33,315 bases of DNA, taken from NCBI GenBank assembly GCA_031538565.1, contig JAVKLS010000052.1:1-33315 (forward strand). The letters run 5' to 3'. The position numbers were made by a program, and so were the translations under genes. Shown here piece by piece: positions 30,813 through 33,315 of the stretch; the stretch's first letter is position 1, and the number at the start of each line of letters is the position of its first letter. This stretch comes from JASGCK01 sp031538565. Lineage in GTDB: Bacteria > Pseudomonadota > Gammaproteobacteria > Burkholderiales > Burkholderiaceae_C. Below the pieces are notes generated by a model. It did not search any database. It was not told where the DNA came from and saw nothing but the letters and a program-made list of their open reading frames with translations.

Positions 30813-31409
30813 ATGAAGCGAACTGATCAGACAACGCTGATGCCGAACGAAGTCGCCGTCATTGTTCTTGCCGCAGGACGTAGTGCAAGGTTTCGCGCTG
30901 CGGGTGGTGCGCAAGGGAAATTACAGTCGCCTTTCACCACCACGCGCGGAACTTTCACGGTATTGGAGCACGTACTCCACGCAGCCAAAACTAGTGGCTT
31001 GGCGTGGCATATGGTTGAACCAGCGCACACGCAGCATCTGCCAAATCAAGGAATGGGAGGCAGCATCGCCACGGGTGTGGCCGCGACCCAAAATGCAAAA
31101 GGCTGGTTGATTTTGCCCGCCGATTTACCCCTCATACAGCCCGGCACCTTACGCGTACTAGCCACCGCTTTAGGGCGTCACGAGGTAGTCGCCCCAATCG
31201 TTCAAGGTAACCGCGGTCATCCCGTCGGATTCTCTAAAATTTGCCAACCCGACTTATTGACGCTGCAAGGTGACCTAGGCGCTAAGCGCATCATCCATCA
31301 ATACGATCTGCACTGCATTCCATTGGAAGATACAGGCTGCATTTTGGATGTGGACACGCCAGAGGCGCTAATTCTTGTGCAGCAGTTCGCATTGGATAAA
31401 AAAATATGA
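30813..31409 (+). CDS. MocA/MobA-like nucleotidyltransferase (molybdenum cofactor cytidylyltransferase type)
   Basis: This protein (198 residues from the chosen ATG) belongs to the NTP-transferase family that converts Mo-molybdopterin to its cytidine (MocA) or guanine (MobA) dinucleotide form. IVLAAGRSARFRAAGGAQGK is the nucleotide-binding loop with its lysine, NQGMGGSIATGV is the family GM.xS block, and LILPADLPLIQPGTL holds the metal-binding Asp. Its place divergent from an IorAB-like hydroxylase favours the MocA role, because xanthine-oxidase-family enzymes outside xanthine dehydrogenase often use the cytosine form. Start choices are GTG 30795, ATG 30813 and ATG 30840; none has a strong ribosome binding site. 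Confidence 0.83.
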   Translation: MKRTDQTTLMPNEVAVIVLAAGRSARFRAAGGAQGKLQSPFTTTRGTFTVLEHVLHAAKTSGLAWHMVEPAHTQHLPNQGMGGSIATGVAATQNAKGWLILPADLPLIQPGTLRVLATALGRHEVVAPIVQGNRGHPVGFSKICQPDLLTLQGDLGAKRIIHQYDLHCIPLEDTGCILDVDTPEALILVQQFALDKKI

Positions 31410-31454
31410 AGCTACGACTACATTAGCAAAATGCTGCATTTCAAAAAATTGACG

Positions 31455-32120
31455 ATGTCGAATATTTTTCAAATGCCCTTGAGTGGGACGGTGTACGGCA
31501 CCTTGCTGAACCACCGTGAAGCCCTGGCGGCTTTGGGTGATCAGGTGAATGTGGCGCCTTACAAGGCGCCACCCCAAGCGCCGATTCTGTATATCAAGCC
31601 GCGCAACACGTGGGCAAAAACGGGTGATTCGGTGCTTGTGCCAGTCGATGCGCCCGAGCTGCAAATGGGCGCGACGCTGGGGCTGGTCATTGGCCGCGTG
31701 GCCTCTCACGTGAGTCTTGCAGATGCCTTGAACCACGTGCTTGGTTATGTGGTGTTAAACGACATCAGCGTGCCGCATGACTCGTTTTATCGCCCCTCCA
31801 TGCGTTTCAAATGTCGAGATGGTTTTTGTCCGATGGGTGCCTTTGTGCCACGCGAGGCTGTGGGCAACCCTGACACGCTCGCCATGACGGTGGCGATGGA
31901 TGGTGCGGTGGTGCAACAAACGGATACCGGGGGTCGCATCCGATCGGTCGCTCAGTTATTGGTGGATGTCACAGAGTTCATGACCTTGCATCCGGGCGAC
32001 ATTCTCAGCATTGGCTTCTCTGCCCATCCCCCGCTCGCCCATGCCGGCCAGCGCGTGACGATCACGGTAGATGGCGTGGGACAACTTGAAAATACCTTGG
32101 TGTCGGAGGCGTTGGTATGA
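31455..32120 (+). CDS. hpaG1: HpaG1: fumarylacetoacetate-hydrolase-fold protein of the homoprotocatechuate pathway (HpaG N-terminal half)
   Basis: This protein (221 residues) corresponds to the N-terminal half of HpaG, the bifunctional 5-oxopent-3-ene-1,2,5-tricarboxylate decarboxylase / 2-hydroxyhepta-2,4-diene-1,7-dioate isomerase of 4-hydroxyphenylacetate breakdown. LSGTVYGTLLNHREALAALG, YIKPRNTW, LGYVVLNDISVPHDSFYRP and FMTLHPGDILSIG are visible. The Glu-x-Glu metal ligands of the fold are replaced by Gly72 and Thr74, while Asp103 is kept. The ATG at 31455 is favoured by the position of the conserved start; an ATG at 31431 is also in frame. No ribosome binding site is clear at either. The stop overlaps hpaG2 by 4 nt (ATGA). 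Confidence 0.85.
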   Translation: MSNIFQMPLSGTVYGTLLNHREALAALGDQVNVAPYKAPPQAPILYIKPRNTWAKTGDSVLVPVDAPELQMGATLGLVIGRVASHVSLADALNHVLGYVVLNDISVPHDSFYRPSMRFKCRDGFCPMGAFVPREAVGNPDTLAMTVAMDGAVVQQTDTGGRIRSVAQLLVDVTEFMTLHPGDILSIGFSAHPPLAHAGQRVTITVDGVGQLENTLVSEALV

Positions 32121-32884
32121 AGCGCGCACAAGTCGCTTATGGCGGCGCCATTCATGAAGCCTACGAGCACCCTGCGGGGTTGAAGTTGGCCGATGGCCGT
32201 GTGGTCGCTGAAGACGCGGTGGTTTGGTTGCCGCCTTTTGAGGTGGGCACCATCATCGCTTTGGGCTTGAACTATGCAGACCATGTGAAAGAACTCTCCA
32301 AAGAGTTGACGGTCACCGCCAAAGACGAGCCTCTGGCTTTTCTCAAAGGTCGCAGTTCTTTGATTGGTCATCGCGCGCAAACCCGTCGCCCTGAAGGCGT
32401 TGCCTTCATGCACTACGAGTGTGAACTGGCGGTGGTGATTGGGCGCACCGCAAAAAATGTCAAACGCGACGATGCCATGTCATACGTAGCAGGCTATACC
32501 GTGGCCAATGACTATGCGATTCGCGATTACTTGGAAAACTATTACAGGCCGAATCTGCGCGTGAAAAACCGCGATGGCGGCACGGTGCTTGGCCCTTGGT
32601 TCGTGGATGCCGCAGAGGTGGCTGACCCGCATGACTTGTCACTGCGCACGTTGGTGAACGGGGTGGTCACGCAACAAGGCAACACCGCTGATTTGATATC
32701 GGATATCCCGACTTTGATTGAATATCTGAGCGGCTTCATGACGCTCAACCCAGGGGACGTGATCTTGACGGGAACGCCGGATGGCGTGGTCAACGTCAAC
32801 GTTGGTGATGAAGTGGTCACCGAAATCGATGGCATCGGTCGGTTGATCAACACCATCGTGGCAGATGCCACGTTTGGCCGTTAA
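32117..32884 (+). CDS. hpaG2: HpaG2: fumarylacetoacetate-hydrolase-fold protein of the homoprotocatechuate pathway (HpaG C-terminal half)
   Basis: This 255-residue protein corresponds to the C-terminal half of HpaG and keeps the divalent-metal site: Glu101 and Glu103 in HYECELAVVIG and Asp132 in VANDYAIRDY. IIALGLNYADHVKEL, FLKGRSSLIG, GTVLGPWFVDA and GDVILTGTPDGV are typical of the isomerase/decarboxylase subfamily. Together with HpaG1 it should decarboxylate and isomerise the ring-cleavage product on the way to 2-hydroxyhepta-2,4-dienedioate. The 4-nt overlap with hpaG1 suggests coupled, balanced translation of the two halves. hpaE follows after 23 nt. Confidence 0.9.
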   Translation: MKRAQVAYGGAIHEAYEHPAGLKLADGRVVAEDAVVWLPPFEVGTIIALGLNYADHVKELSKELTVTAKDEPLAFLKGRSSLIGHRAQTRRPEGVAFMHYECELAVVIGRTAKNVKRDDAMSYVAGYTVANDYAIRDYLENYYRPNLRVKNRDGGTVLGPWFVDAAEVADPHDLSLRTLVNGVVTQQGNTADLISDIPTLIEYLSGFMTLNPGDVILTGTPDGVVNVNVGDEVVTEIDGIGRLINTIVADATFGR

Positions 32885-32907
32885 TTTTTTTGGATGTAGG
32901 AGAGCAT

Positions 32908-33315
32908 ATGCGTATCGAACACTTAATCAACGGCAAAGCCGTCAGCGCCAACCAGTACTTTGAGACTGTGAACCCAGCGACACAAGATGTCTTGGCTGAG
33001 GTCGCCAGCGGCACGTCCACTGAAGTCAATGCCGCCGTGCAAGCGGCCAAAGAGGCCTTTCCAGCGTGGGCTGCACGCCCCACGACAGAGCGGGCAAAAA
33101 TCATGCGCAATCTGGGTGACTTGATTGCCAAGCATGTACTCGAGATCGCGCAAGCTGAAACCCAAGACACGGGACAAACCATCAGCCAAACAGGCAAGCA
33201 GTTGGTGCCGCGTGCTGCCGATAACTTTTACTACTTCGCTGAAATGTGTACGCGTGTGGATGGGCATACTTACCCAACACCCACGCATTTGAACTACACC
33301 TTGTTTCACCCCGTC
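32908..33315 (+). CDS. hpaE: HpaE: 5-carboxymethyl-2-hydroxymuconate semialdehyde dehydrogenase, N-terminal part (partial)
   Basis: The frame is open from the ATG at 32908 to the window edge, giving 136 residues of an NAD(P)-dependent aldehyde dehydrogenase. LINGKAVSANQYFETVNPAT, LAEVASG, AFPAWAARPTTERAKIMRNL and AADNFYYFAEMCTRVDGHTY are typical of the N-terminal NAD-binding half; the catalytic Cys/Glu lie beyond the edge. AGGAG (32899-32903) gives a clear ribosome binding site 4 nt before the ATG. The specific name rests on its place directly after hpaG1-hpaG2 and on the N-terminal style; another muconic-semialdehyde dehydrogenase remains possible. Confidence 0.82.
   Translation, partial: MRIEHLINGKAVSANQYFETVNPATQDVLAEVASGTSTEVNAAVQAAKEAFPAWAARPTTERAKIMRNLGDLIAKHVLEIAQAETQDTGQTISQTGKQLVPRAADNFYYFAEMCTRVDGHTYPTPTHLNYTLFHPV

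Noticed and set aside
1..33315. CRISPR arrays, tRNA or rRNA genes, insertion sequences, prophage or integron genes
   Set aside because: No regularly spaced repeats, cloverleaf-like segments, rRNA-like stretches, transposase or integrase frames were recognised by eye; a dedicated scan was not possible.

Overview
The window looks like chromosomal DNA of a betaproteobacterium, most likely Burkholderiales and close to Comamonadaceae. This is inferred from the dapC / smc-zipA-ligA order, the LigA variant, the Bug/TctABC-type transporter and the moderate GC content judged by eye. No rRNA, tRNA, CRISPR array, integrase or transposase was seen. Genes are dense, and several neighbours overlap or nearly touch.

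Layout. (1) 1-2015, minus strand: the N-terminal part of an MmeI-like restriction-modification enzyme (cut by the window edge) lies 6 nt behind dapC (lysine/peptidoglycan synthesis). (2) 2050-8734, plus: a tightly coupled smc-zipA-ligA operon for chromosome organisation, division and DNA ligation. (3) 8847-11865: dadA diverges from a GltI-like periplasmic amino-acid binding protein and an Asp/Glu racemase, with a 17-bp palindrome in the divergent gap. (4) 11862-15470: two convergent pairs with almost no spacer: an acyl-CoA dehydrogenase diverging from a GNAT acetyltransferase, an isochorismatase-fold hydrolase, and a CoA transferase/hydrolase. (5) 15569-17272, minus: ilvD. (6) 17437-20448, plus: a sensor kinase, an OmpR-type regulator and a small exported NTF2/SnoaL-like protein. 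The promoter of the last carries 11-bp-phased GTTCAT repeats that suit an OmpR-family regulator. (7) 20449-20856: a 408-bp gene-free stretch with a 130-bp REP/MITE-like imperfect palindrome, a stem-loop, and a promoter with an 18-bp palindrome. (8) 20857-27054, plus: oxalyl-CoA decarboxylase, formyl-CoA:oxalate CoA-transferase and a complete tripartite tricarboxylate-type transporter (tctCBA). (9) 27038-30667, minus: an exported molybdenum hydroxylase (IorA/IorB-like) with the XdhC maturation factor, and a divergent MocA-like nucleotidyltransferase (30813-31409). (10) 31455-33315, plus: hpaG1-hpaG2-hpaE of the homoprotocatechuate (4-hydroxyphenylacetate) meta-cleavage pathway; hpaE runs off the edge.

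How it fits together. The clearest candidate for something little described is the 20.8-31.4 kb block. A cytoplasmic oxalate-degrading pair shares an apparent operon with a TctABC-type importer, not an OxlT-type antiporter. It converges on a TAT-exported molybdenum hydroxylase plus its two cofactor-handling proteins. A testable reading is that an aldehyde or 2-oxoacid is oxidised in the periplasm, the resulting (di)carboxylate is imported, and it is catabolised through CoA thioesters. The second candidate is the kinase/regulator/exported-protein module with its phased operator. Both are inferences from gene order and motifs; no similarity search was run.
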